DNA from: a bacterium
GTDB taxonomy: Bacteria; UBP4; UBA4092; JAOAEQ01
Assembly: GCA_026416715.1 (NCBI GenBank)
Contig: JAOAEQ010000003.1
Coordinates: forward strand, 1 to 64,000
Length of the DNA stretch: 64,000 nt
Reading direction: 5' to 3'
In this document: positions 54,335 through 61,965 of the stretch, piece by piece
How the letters are laid out: each line of letters starts with the position of its first letter
How positions within the stretch are numbered: position 1 is the stretch's first letter
The notes under the pieces: generated by a model
Told to the model about the DNA's origin: nothing
Database searches by the model: none
Seen by the model: only the letters and a program-made list of their open reading frames with translations
Program-made: the position numbers and the translations under genes

Positions 54335-54730
54335 ATGGTTACTGTTGAAAATAGAAGAAATGAACTTGGTGCGGTACGTATCCAGAATGAAGTGGTTGGA
54401 ACGATTGCTGGAATTGCCGCTAGTGAAGTGAGTGGCGTGCTTGGATTGGGAGGAGGCTTTTCAATCGCTGAAGTATTCGGCAGAAAAAGTTTTAATAAAG
54501 GGATTAAGGTAGAAATTGCTAATGGTGAAGCGGCAATAGATTTATATATTACCGTTGAATATGGTCGGAATATTCCGGAAATTTCTTATCTGGTACAGCA
54601 GAATGTAAAACGGGCTATAGAAAATATGACCGGGCTATCTGTGGTCGAAGTGAATGTTAATATTGAAGGGGTTCAACCCAAAAAAGGGGGTACGCCTGAA
54701 CCGGAAGTGGATTTTCGACATATTCGCTAA
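54335..54730 (+). CDS. Asp23/Gls24-family envelope stress protein
   Basis: The 131-residue protein is an Asp23/Gls24 family member (PF03780): GAVRIQNEVVGTIAGIAASEVSGVLGL is the signature start, and the remainder (DLYITVEYGRNIPEISYLVQQNV) follows the family. The ATG at 54335 with AGGTTGA upstream is preferred to a TTG at 54326. In Staphylococcus, Asp23 is tethered to the membrane by AmaP, whose homologue follows here. An acidic-basic tail (PKKGGTPEPEVD) is specific to this copy. The role is inferred: cell-envelope stress. Confidence 0.92.
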   Translation: MVTVENRRNELGAVRIQNEVVGTIAGIAASEVSGVLGLGGGFSIAEVFGRKSFNKGIKVEIANGEAAIDLYITVEYGRNIPEISYLVQQNVKRAIENMTGLSVVEVNVNIEGVQPKKGGTPEPEVDFRHIR

Positions 54731-54792
54731 GGGGTTATTCGCGGATAGAAAAGGCGTGTTTGTATAAACAAAAATAGGGAAAGGAATACCCT

Positions 54793-55395
54793 ATGGGGAT
54801 GCGATTTATTCGGAGAACCGCAGCAACAATTTGTATTCTTTTAGTATTAAGCGTTGGCATTATCCTGACAGCAATTGCGATTCATTATTCTTTTGCTACG
54901 CAAGGGAGTATTGCGGTTGAAACCATCATCTCTCAGTACCTATTGATGCTAAAGCAAAATCCTAATACCCGCGTTGCGACTTTTTTAGCTGGGCTGGTTT
55001 TATTGCTCGTTAGTTTGATAACGCTCTACTTAGCGATTCGGGGAGATAGTCTTTCACCAACCATTGTGGTTAGAACCGAATCCGGAAACGTCATTGTATC
55101 TGCCTCTGCTATTGAAGATTTTATCCAGCGTCTTGGACGGACTATTGATGGAATTAAAGATTTACGACCGAATTTAATATTAACTAAAACCGGCTGGAAA
55201 CTTGATGTACGGGTAACCATGTGGTCGGATAGCAGTATTCCGGAGTTACGCAAACGGATTGAAGACCAGATAAAGTTCCATATGCTCAATCTGATTGGGA
55301 GTGAAAAAATCCAACAGATTAATGTATATGTTGTGCGGATAGTTGATCGTGGACGTTTAACTAGGAGAAGTTCGGATATTGATTTTATTACCTAG
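54793..55395 (+). CDS. amaP: AmaP-like membrane anchor of Asp23
   Basis: The 200-residue protein has two transmembrane helices (about 10-33 and 60-82) separated by a loop, then a cytoplasmic Asp23-like domain (95-200: LSPTIVVRTESGNVIVSASAIEDFI). This is the alkaline shock response membrane anchor. It follows Asp23 in the usual order. An AAAGGAAT ribosome site precedes the start. Confidence 0.9.
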   Translation: MGMRFIRRTAATICILLVLSVGIILTAIAIHYSFATQGSIAVETIISQYLLMLKQNPNTRVATFLAGLVLLLVSLITLYLAIRGDSLSPTIVVRTESGNVIVSASAIEDFIQRLGRTIDGIKDLRPNLILTKTGWKLDVRVTMWSDSSIPELRKRIEDQIKFHMLNLIGSEKIQQINVYVVRIVDRGRLTRRSSDIDFIT

Positions 55396-55422
55396 GATAA
55401 AATCAATCATAAGCTCCAAACA

Positions 55423-55510
55423 CCAATATCAAATACATCGAAACGAGTTTCAATGTATGATTAGATTTGGCTATAACGGGTAACATTTAGAACTTGGATT
55501 TTGATATTGG
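55423..55510. repeat. Inverted repeat between amaP and DUF2273 gene
   Basis: CCAATATCAAA (55423-55433) and TTTGATATTGG (55500-55510) are perfect 11-base arms separated by 66 bases; ACAT and ATGT pair inside. It may be a REP- or MITE-like relic, or an RNA stem in the operon message. No copy elsewhere in the window was recognised by eye. Confidence 0.5.
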
Positions 55511-55534
55511 GATTTAATCTTGGGAGAAATGGAT

Positions 55535-55753
55535 ATGTGGGATGTAATTCTATCGTTTCTTGAACGACGACCGAGAACAGTTATCGGATTGATAATAGGT
55601 TTTATCATCGGGCTTCTCTTAGTTACCCTACATTTTTGGAAAACTGTGTTGGTTATCGTCTGTGTTACTATCGGGTATTGTATTGGAAAATATTTAGATA
55701 CCCGAAAAGACTGGGGAGAAATTCTCGATCGTTTATTTACGCAAAAACCATAA
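55535..55753 (+). CDS. DUF2273 small membrane protein
   Basis: The 72-residue protein has two hydrophobic helices (about 17-34 and 37-54: IGLIIGFIIGLLLV and FWKTVLVIVCVTIGYCIGKYLD). It matches DUF2273, which is commonly encoded with Asp23 and AmaP and may assist their membrane placement. The ATG at 55535 lies 8 bases after GGGAG and gives the family start MWD; ATG 55529 and TTG 55520 are less suitable. Confidence 0.88.
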   Translation: MWDVILSFLERRPRTVIGLIIGFIIGLLLVTLHFWKTVLVIVCVTIGYCIGKYLDTRKDWGEILDRLFTQKP

Positions 55754-55881
55754 AAAATATATTGTAGCGATAGATAACGGAATTTATTCTGGAATCAAAT
55801 TTACTTCGCGGGGTTACCTCAAGGTATTAGTATATCCTACCTCGCAATCTTAAACCAAACCTACTAAATTCTGGCTCGCTT

Positions 55882-56454
55882 ATGAACGCAAGAATCAAAC
55901 AACGAATTCAAGAAGGTATTGAGATTAAAACGTTATTGCTCGATGATGGGATTGTAAACAATATTGCACAGATTATAACGGAAATCATTGCAACTTATCA
56001 TCGTGGAGGGAAAGTTATTTTATTTGGAAATGGCGGGAGTGCCGCCGATGCGCAGCATATTGCCGCGGAATTCGTCGGTCGGTTTATGAAAGAAAGAAAA
56101 GGTTTACCTGCAATTGCGTTAACCGTTAATACTTCTATTGTAACTGGAGTAGCCAATGATTATGGATACGAGCAAGTATTCGTTCGTCAACTTGAAGCGC
56201 TCGCAACCCAACAAGACCTGGTTATCGCCATCAGCACCAGTGGTAATGCAGCGAATGTAAATCGAGCGGTTGAATTTGCTAAATCTATGGGATTAAAAAC
56301 TGTCGGATTAACCGGTGGTACCGGCGGAACCTTAGCAACGCTTGTTGATATTAGCGTGATTATACCAACCGCAATTACTCCACGAATTCAGGAAGCTCAT
56401 ATTACGCTAGGTCATATCATCTGTGAATTGGTCGAGGAAGAACTATTTAAATAG
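55882..56454 (+). CDS. gmhA: Phosphoheptose isomerase GmhA
   Basis: The 190-residue SIS-domain enzyme converts sedoheptulose 7-phosphate to D-glycero-D-manno-heptose 7-phosphate. FGNGGSAADAQHIAAEFVGRF is the diagnostic motif, with ISTSGNAANV later in the sugar-phosphate site and QEAHITLGH near the C-terminus. The heptose is used in lipopolysaccharide inner core or S-layer glycans. The next gene, rfaE2, encodes the adenylyltransferase of the same pathway. There is no clear ribosome site before the ATG. Confidence 0.95.
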   Translation: MNARIKQRIQEGIEIKTLLLDDGIVNNIAQIITEIIATYHRGGKVILFGNGGSAADAQHIAAEFVGRFMKERKGLPAIALTVNTSIVTGVANDYGYEQVFVRQLEALATQQDLVIAISTSGNAANVNRAVEFAKSMGLKTVGLTGGTGGTLATLVDISVIIPTAITPRIQEAHITLGHIICELVEEELFK

Positions 56455-56480
56455 ACTTTAGGTTGTTATCAAAGATTCTT

Positions 56481-56966
56481 ATGAACCGTGATACTCGCAC
56501 AAAAATTATCGCGCGCGAAAATCTCAAACCGATTATTGTACAACTACAACAACAAGGGGAAAAAATCGTTTTTACTAACGGTTGTTTCGACATAATCCAT
56601 ATCGGTCATGTGCGGTTACTACAGCAAGCGCGGCAGCTAGGAGATAAACTTATCGTAGCTATTAACACGGATGAATCGGTGCAAGAATTGAAAGGGAGTA
56701 CGCGGCCGATTCTCGGTCAACAGGATCGAGCCGAAATGCTTGCAGCGTTAGAATGTGTCGATTATGTAACGTTTTTTCAAGAAACGATTCCATTAGCTAC
56801 CATACTTCTTTTACGGCCGGACGTATTAGTGAAAGGCGGAGATTATACGTTAGACGAAATCGTAGGGTATAAAGAAGTGTTAGCGTATGGTGGTAAGGTT
56901 TTCACCATTCCATTAGTTCAAGGGTTTTCGACAACAACACTCATTGAAAAAATTAAGCGATTGTAA
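56481..56966 (+). CDS. rfaE2: D-glycero-beta-D-manno-heptose 1-phosphate adenylyltransferase
   Basis: The 161-residue nucleotidyltransferase transfers AMP to heptose 1-phosphate. FTNGCFDIIHIGHVRLLQQAR holds the HIGH motif, and the later sequence RPILGQQDRAEMLAALECVDYVTFF and PDVLVKGGDY follow the RfaE C-terminal domain. It is a stand-alone domain, not fused to the kinase (HldE), so a separate heptose kinase is expected elsewhere. The ATG at 56481 is chosen; a TTG at 56463 is also open and no strong ribosome site favours either. It ends before a terminator at 57000. Confidence 0.93.
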   Translation: MNRDTRTKIIARENLKPIIVQLQQQGEKIVFTNGCFDIIHIGHVRLLQQARQLGDKLIVAINTDESVQELKGSTRPILGQQDRAEMLAALECVDYVTFFQETIPLATILLLRPDVLVKGGDYTLDEIVGYKEVLAYGGKVFTIPLVQGFSTTTLIEKIKRL

Positions 56967-56999
56967 TGCGAGTAACAATGGTATTGTTGTATACCACCG

Positions 57000-57028
57000 A
57001 ACCCGTTCTACATTCTATAGAACGGGTT
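57000..57028 (+). terminator. Intrinsic terminator after rfaE2
   Basis: AACCCGTTCTA (57000-57010) and TAGAACGGGTT (57018-57028) are perfect 11-base arms with a 7-base loop, followed by TATTATTT. It ends the gmhA-rfaE2 transcript before the helicase gene. Confidence 0.85.
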
Positions 57029-57050
57029 TATTATTTCGCAGTATCCACCT

Positions 57051-59069
57051 ATGCATAATTTACTGAAAGATTTAAATCCACAACAGCGAGAAGCGGTAAC
57101 CTATCTAGAGGGTCCGCTATTAGTTCTCGCTGGCGCTGGAAGTGGGAAAACTCGCGTTATCACCTATCGAATCGGGTATCTCATTGAACAGAACATTGTT
57201 CGTCCGGCAGAATTGCTTGCGGTTACGTTTACGAACAAAGCAGCCGATGAAATGAAATCACGGGTTGCGCATCTACTAGGCACAGATTTACCGCGAATGT
57301 GGATTAGTACTTTTCACAGCGCTTGTGTTCGCATATTACGGCGGCATATTCATCTACTCGGTTATACTCCTGAATTTAGCATTTATGACACTGATGACCA
57401 ATTATCACTCATCCGAGATTGTTTTGATGAACTCGGGTATGATACGAAACAACTCAATCCGCGAGCAGTACTCGGAGAGATTTCACGGGCAAAAAATAAA
57501 CTGATTCCACCGGAAAATTTTTATGATGGGAAAGATGATTTTTTTCTCAACCTAGTTAAAAATATCTATGTGAAATATCAAGACCATCTCAAGAAAAACG
57601 ATGCGGTCGATTTCGATGATTTACTGAGTTTAACCGTGCAATTGTTTGAACGGTTCCCCGAAGTGCTGCGTAGATATCAAGACCAATTTCGTCATATTTT
57701 AGTTGATGAATATCAAGATACCAATCACGCACAATATGTTTTGATAAAGAAACTAGCTGAACCACAACGGCAGATCTGTGTGGTTGGTGATGATGACCAG
57801 AGTATTTACGGGTGGCGTGGTGCAGATATTCGAAATATTCTTAATTTCGAAAAAGATTATCCAGAAGTTAAAGTAATTATGCTCGAGCAGAACTATCGGT
57901 CAACACCCCAAATACTTGCAGCAGCGAATCGGCTCATTAGCAAAAATCCACGGCGGCATAGGAAAGTATTAAAAACGACGCGCCAGTCCGGAGCACAACC
58001 TGAATTTTTCTACGCACCGGATGAACTCACCGAGTCTGATTGGGTTTGCCAGCAATTGCTAAACTGGAAAAACCAGGGGAAAAGGAAATGGCGTCAGGTA
58101 GCAATTTTTTATCGTACCCATGCCCAATCCCGTGTATTGGAAGATATGCTTCGCCGGGCTCGAATTCCCTATACCATCGTTAGTGGTATCCGATTCTATG
58201 AACGAAAAGAAATTAAGGATATTATCGCATATCTACGTCTCTTAATCAATCCAGCAGATGAAATCGCGTTAGAACGAATCATTAATGTTCCCGGTCGAGG
58301 GATTGGAAATAGCACGATTACCCGGTTGAAACAGTTCGCCGCAGAGAAGCAGATATCGCTGTATTACGTGTTAGAACATATCAAAGATATTCCCTCTCTT
58401 CATTCGGGAGTGAGAAGTAAAATTATTCATTTTGTTACACTTATTGAATCATTCCGCAATGCGATGGATAACCTACCAGTCCATGATTTGGTTAAAACCA
58501 TTATTGACCGCCTCGATTATTTTGAGTATTTAAAATCATTCGATCCGGAAGATGGCGAATCACGGATTGAGAATGTGAAAGAATTAGTTTCTGCAGTAAC
58601 CGAATTTGAGCTCCGTAGCGAAGATAAAACCTTAGCTGCGTTTCTCAATGAAGTTTCACTACTAACCAATATGGATATTCATACAGAAGCTACGGATGCG
58701 GTTCAATTGATGACACTGCATAGTGCTAAAGGACTTGAATTCCCGCTCGTGTTCATGATTGGAATGGAGGAGAATTTATTTCCCTGTGTTCGCGACGAAG
58801 ACCATCTCGAGTTCACCGATGAAATTGAGGAAGAACGTCGGCTGTGTTATGTCGGGTTAACGCGCGCAAAAGAACAGGTGATATTAACCGCAGCAAGTTC
58901 ACGTCGCCAGTATGGCCAGATTGTTTATAATCCTCCGTCTCGTTTTTTAGTTGAAATTAATCCCGAATGGCAAAAAAAGTTCTATCCACTATCCAAAATA
59001 GCACCTTCTATGGCAAAATATTATAGCAATACTAATTGGAGGTATACCTATGGTTTCCGAAAATTCTGA
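57051..59069 (+). CDS. pcrA: UvrD/PcrA-type DNA helicase (without C-terminal domain)
   Basis: The 672-residue superfamily 1A helicase has all core motifs: Walker A AGAGSGKTR (27-35), FTNKAADEMK (Ia), DEYQDTN (II), GDDDQSIYGWRGA (III), EQNYRS (IV), VQLMTLHSAKGLEFP (V) and RRLCYVGLTRAKE (VI). The role is unwinding of DNA in repair and replication restart. Typical PcrA proteins continue about 80 residues further, with a Tudor-like domain that binds RNA polymerase. Here the frame stops at 59069, and that domain is encoded in the next, overlapping frame (59050-59409). Confidence 0.93.
   Translation: MHNLLKDLNPQQREAVTYLEGPLLVLAGAGSGKTRVITYRIGYLIEQNIVRPAELLAVTFTNKAADEMKSRVAHLLGTDLPRMWISTFHSACVRILRRHIHLLGYTPEFSIYDTDDQLSLIRDCFDELGYDTKQLNPRAVLGEISRAKNKLIPPENFYDGKDDFFLNLVKNIYVKYQDHLKKNDAVDFDDLLSLTVQLFERFPEVLRRYQDQFRHILVDEYQDTNHAQYVLIKKLAEPQRQICVVGDDDQSIYGWRGADIRNILNFEKDYPEVKVIMLEQNYRSTPQILAAANRLISKNPRRHRKVLKTTRQSGAQPEFFYAPDELTESDWVCQQLLNWKNQGKRKWRQVAIFYRTHAQSRVLEDMLRRARIPYTIVSGIRFYERKEIKDIIAYLRLLINPADEIALERIINVPGRGIGNSTITRLKQFAAEKQISLYYVLEHIKDIPSLHSGVRSKIIHFVTLIESFRNAMDNLPVHDLVKTIIDRLDYFEYLKSFDPEDGESRIENVKELVSAVTEFELRSEDKTLAAFLNEVSLLTNMDIHTEATDAVQLMTLHSAKGLEFPLVFMIGMEENLFPCVRDEDHLEFTDEIEEERRLCYVGLTRAKEQVILTAASSRRQYGQIVYNPPSRFLVEINPEWQKKFYPLSKIAPSMAKYYSNTNWRYTYGFRKF
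59038..59043 (+). promoter_or_regulatory. Strong internal ribosome site within pcrA for its C-terminal gene
   Basis: GGAGGT (59038-59043) lies 6 bases before the ATG at 59050 while still inside the helicase coding region. It decides that the downstream domain is translated from its own start, though such sites can also stimulate frameshifting. Confidence 0.75.
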
Positions 59070-59409
59070 ACATATCGTTGAATTCAATATCAATGATAAA
59101 GTTGAACATCCCAAATGGGGATTAGGCGTGGTTATGCATCGGAGCGGTTCCGAAGATAAAGCCAAGGTTGTTGTTCAATTTTATAAAGAAGAAAAACTAA
59201 AAACTTTGATGGTTAAATATGCGAAATTGAAAAAAGTTGCTTCCGGTACGCCACCGAAACCTGTTCATAAACCGATTATTGAAGAAGAACTTGAAGAATC
59301 GCATACTGAACTGGATATGGTGCCGCATGTTGAACATTTAACAGGTATTTCCCATACGGATGAAGATGAAAACGTTGAAGAAATTCAAGAAGAGGAAGAT
59401 GAAGCGTAA
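59050..59409 (+). CDS. Stand-alone PcrA/UvrD C-terminal (Tudor-like) domain protein
   Basis: The 119-residue protein overlaps the helicase gene by 20 bp in the +1 frame. Residues 12-63 (INDKVEHPKWGLGVVMHRSGSED, then VVQFYKEEKLKTLMVKYAKLKKV) match the C-terminal domain of PcrA, which binds RNA polymerase. The remaining 50 residues form an acidic tail (EEELEESHTE, EEIQEEEDEA). The start has its own GGAGGT site. Because the two halves match one ordinary PcrA protein, this is either a natural gene split or a frameshift in the assembly. The strong ribosome site favours a real split. Confidence 0.85.
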   Translation: MVSENSEHIVEFNINDKVEHPKWGLGVVMHRSGSEDKAKVVVQFYKEEKLKTLMVKYAKLKKVASGTPPKPVHKPIIEEELEESHTELDMVPHVEHLTGISHTDEDENVEEIQEEEDEA

Positions 59410-59493
59410 TTTGAGGTTAGAAGTGAAAAGGATAGGTTTAGGTAATCGTTAAAATGTCGAATGTTAATTTTATCCGCTATTGAGGTGAGAATT

Positions 59494-59781
59494 ATGTCGG
59501 TATCGATTCAAGATGTAGAACATATAGCGCAATTAGCACGATTGAAATTAACCGAATCAGAAAAACTTGAGTTTCAAAAAGATTTAAACCAGATTTTAAC
59601 CTATGTCGAAAAAATAAACGAACTGGATACATCGGAAGTAGAACCAACCTCACATGTGATAGCGCTACGGAATGTTTTTCGCGAAGATATCATGCACCCA
59701 TCTCCTGAAAGGCAAGAGATGTTGAAAAATGCACCTGAGGAACATGATGGATTTTTTAAAGTTCCATCAGTGCTGGAGTAG
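59494..59781 (+). CDS. gatC: GatC, aspartyl/glutamyl-tRNA amidotransferase subunit C
   Basis: The 95-residue protein is the small subunit of the GatCAB complex, which amidates Glu-tRNA(Gln) and Asp-tRNA(Asn). VEHIAQLARLKLTESE, NQILTYVEKINELDT and RNVFREDIMHPS are typical, and the length fits. The ATG at 59494 has a GAGGTGA site upstream. The usual partner gatA does not follow: the next gene is on the other strand. gatA and gatB must be elsewhere. A nearby position of pcrA and gatC is also seen in other bacteria. Confidence 0.95.
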   Translation: MSVSIQDVEHIAQLARLKLTESEKLEFQKDLNQILTYVEKINELDTSEVEPTSHVIALRNVFREDIMHPSPERQEMLKNAPEEHDGFFKVPSVLE

Positions 59782-59809
59782 GCATAAATTTTCGGCTTAT
59801 CTAAACTGG

Positions 59810-61663
59810 TTATTTCTTTTCTTTCAATGTCAATTTGACTTCTTCTATCCAAGAGTTGACTTGCGGATCACGACCGCCAACTTTTAAAAATTGCTCATAG
59901 TTTTGGAGTGCTTTGGGATAATCCTGATATACTTGATGGTAAAGAATTCCTAACCCTTGATACGGTTCAGCGAGATTTGGATTTATCGCCGTCGCTTTAC
60001 TATAAGCTTCAATTGCAAATTCATAGTTTTTCTTATACCGATACGCTTTTCCCATTTCCGCATATGCTTCGGCATAGTCTGGTTTATATTTTAATGCATC
60101 CTGAAAATTGCCAATCGCATTCGAATAATATCCTTCAGCAATGTTAATTTGTCCTAATGCAAAATGCGCAATTGGATTCTGTGGATTTGCCTGAAGGACA
60201 ATTTCAAATTCTTTTCGTGCGAGGTCATATTGTTTAAACTGCCGATATAAAATTGTCCCGAGCGCTAGATGCGCCTGAATTTCATCCGGTCGAATCTCAG
60301 TCGCCCGACGATAATGCGTTATCGCTTCATCATACTTCTGCATCCCTTCAAATGTCATTGCTATTCCATAGTGAGCAGGATAATAGTTCGGTTCGAGTTC
60401 GAGCGCTTTGTAATAGTTTTTGGTGGCGTCAGAATACATTCCACGATAGCGATATGTATCTGCTAGCGAAGTCCAGATTGCACTATCACTCGGCGCTAAT
60501 TCTGTCGCCCGCTGGTATCGTTTTATCGCTTCCGCAAATCGTTGCAATTTAACGTTCGTATCGCCCAGTAGACGATGAATTTCAGTCCGATTCGGTTCAA
60601 GCTGTACAGCTTTTTCTAGCATAGATAAGGCAGAGTCAAAGTTATTCTGTTTATATTGAATCGCGCCAAGTTCGTAATATGCTAAACCGAATTCCGGACG
60701 ATATATCAGCGCTTCACTAAAATAATAGACAGCGGTATCGAAAGCATTGAGTGTGACCGCATTTCTTCCAAGCTCGAGATAAGCAGCTGCAATTTGTTTG
60801 GTTAAAACTTGTTTAACCGCATCGCTGGTTTCCTGGCTTAATACCTGTTTATAATCTGCTATCGATTCGTTAAATTTGCCGAGCCGAAAATAAGCTTCAG
60901 CTCGTTGCCATAACGCACTCCGATTGTTGGGCTGGAGTTGCAGCCCGTATGTGAATTGTTCAACCGCATCTTGTTCACGTTGGGCTAGAGTAAGATAAAC
61001 ACTGCCTAATGAAAAATATACTTCCGGATTAGTCCGGTCATATTCAATTGATTTCTGAAATGCAGAAATCGCTTCTGCTTTGCTGATATGGTCAAGTTTG
61101 TATTTTCCGAGCTGATAGTAGGTCTGGGCAAGTTTTTTCCGTGCTGCGTCCATTAAGACCGGATTCGGATTCTTAGCATAAATCTCTTGATAAAAAGCGA
61201 TCGCTTCTTTAAATCGCCCTTGTTGAACCATTTTTTCTCCATCGCTAAAGTAGGGTGCAAGGCGTTCCCATTTGAGTTGGTCGAGTTTCGCAGAGATAGT
61301 TTTCAATTTTTCATTCGCTTCCGTTGAATTTGGATTGAGTTGTAACGCTAAGGCATATTGCGTTGTCGCCTTATCCAATTCACCTTTTTCAACCGCTAAA
61401 TCTCCTGCGCGAATATAATTTGCTTCAGGTGTTTCCTTTTCGATAGCAACAATAGAACTTAGTGGTAAAGAGATAACCCCGACATTTGTTCGAAACTGGA
61501 TAAAGGTACTATCTTGCGCAATAATTACTCCAGATAGCGATGAGCCGGATTTAAGTTTAATAATATCTGCTTGAACCGCTGTACTGATGCATAGATATAG
61601 AAATATCACGCAGATTCTGAGCACTGTGTTTCTTTGGTTGTATCTGAACATGTTTTGTCCCAT
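59810..61663 (-). CDS. Secreted or envelope TPR-repeat protein
   Basis: The protein has about 617 residues from the ATG at 61663 (another ATG at 61651 is also possible). A signal peptide (about RICVIFLYLCISTAVQA) is followed by a small beta domain (DIIKLKSGSSLSGVIIA) and about 13 tetratricopeptide repeats with the usual A.....G.......A.....A...P pattern up to the end. It would be a periplasmic or outer-membrane-linked scaffold for protein complexes; no partner is evident. It converges with gatC with a 28-bp gap. Confidence 0.9.
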   Translation of the reverse strand: MGQNMFRYNQRNTVLRICVIFLYLCISTAVQADIIKLKSGSSLSGVIIAQDSTFIQFRTNVGVISLPLSSIVAIEKETPEANYIRAGDLAVEKGELDKATTQYALALQLNPNSTEANEKLKTISAKLDQLKWERLAPYFSDGEKMVQQGRFKEAIAFYQEIYAKNPNPVLMDAARKKLAQTYYQLGKYKLDHISKAEAISAFQKSIEYDRTNPEVYFSLGSVYLTLAQREQDAVEQFTYGLQLQPNNRSALWQRAEAYFRLGKFNESIADYKQVLSQETSDAVKQVLTKQIAAAYLELGRNAVTLNAFDTAVYYFSEALIYRPEFGLAYYELGAIQYKQNNFDSALSMLEKAVQLEPNRTEIHRLLGDTNVKLQRFAEAIKRYQRATELAPSDSAIWTSLADTYRYRGMYSDATKNYYKALELEPNYYPAHYGIAMTFEGMQKYDEAITHYRRATEIRPDEIQAHLALGTILYRQFKQYDLARKEFEIVLQANPQNPIAHFALGQINIAEGYYSNAIGNFQDALKYKPDYAEAYAEMGKAYRYKKNYEFAIEAYSKATAINPNLAEPYQGLGILYHQVYQDYPKALQNYEQFLKVGGRDPQVNSWIEEVKLTLKEKK

Positions 61664-61965
61664 AAAACCAGCAATAAAAAATTGACCGGAAAAATCTATC
61701 AACCAGCTTGTGCCTAGGATTTCGTGTACAATTATCCTGTATGTATTTTCAGGCTAGAAAAGCTGAGTATATTATGAAATCTATTAAAACTTGCTAGGTT
61801 AATAAAACGTATATTTCTCTTGTTAGTATATATTTATAGCACAATTTGCTGGGATTAACCAAGCAAATTGAGTAAAATTTGGTGAGAGATAGTTATTTTA
61901 TGTTCATTTCCTTCGTAGATACGACTGGATATTTCAATGAATGGAAGATTTACACTTCATTCGGT

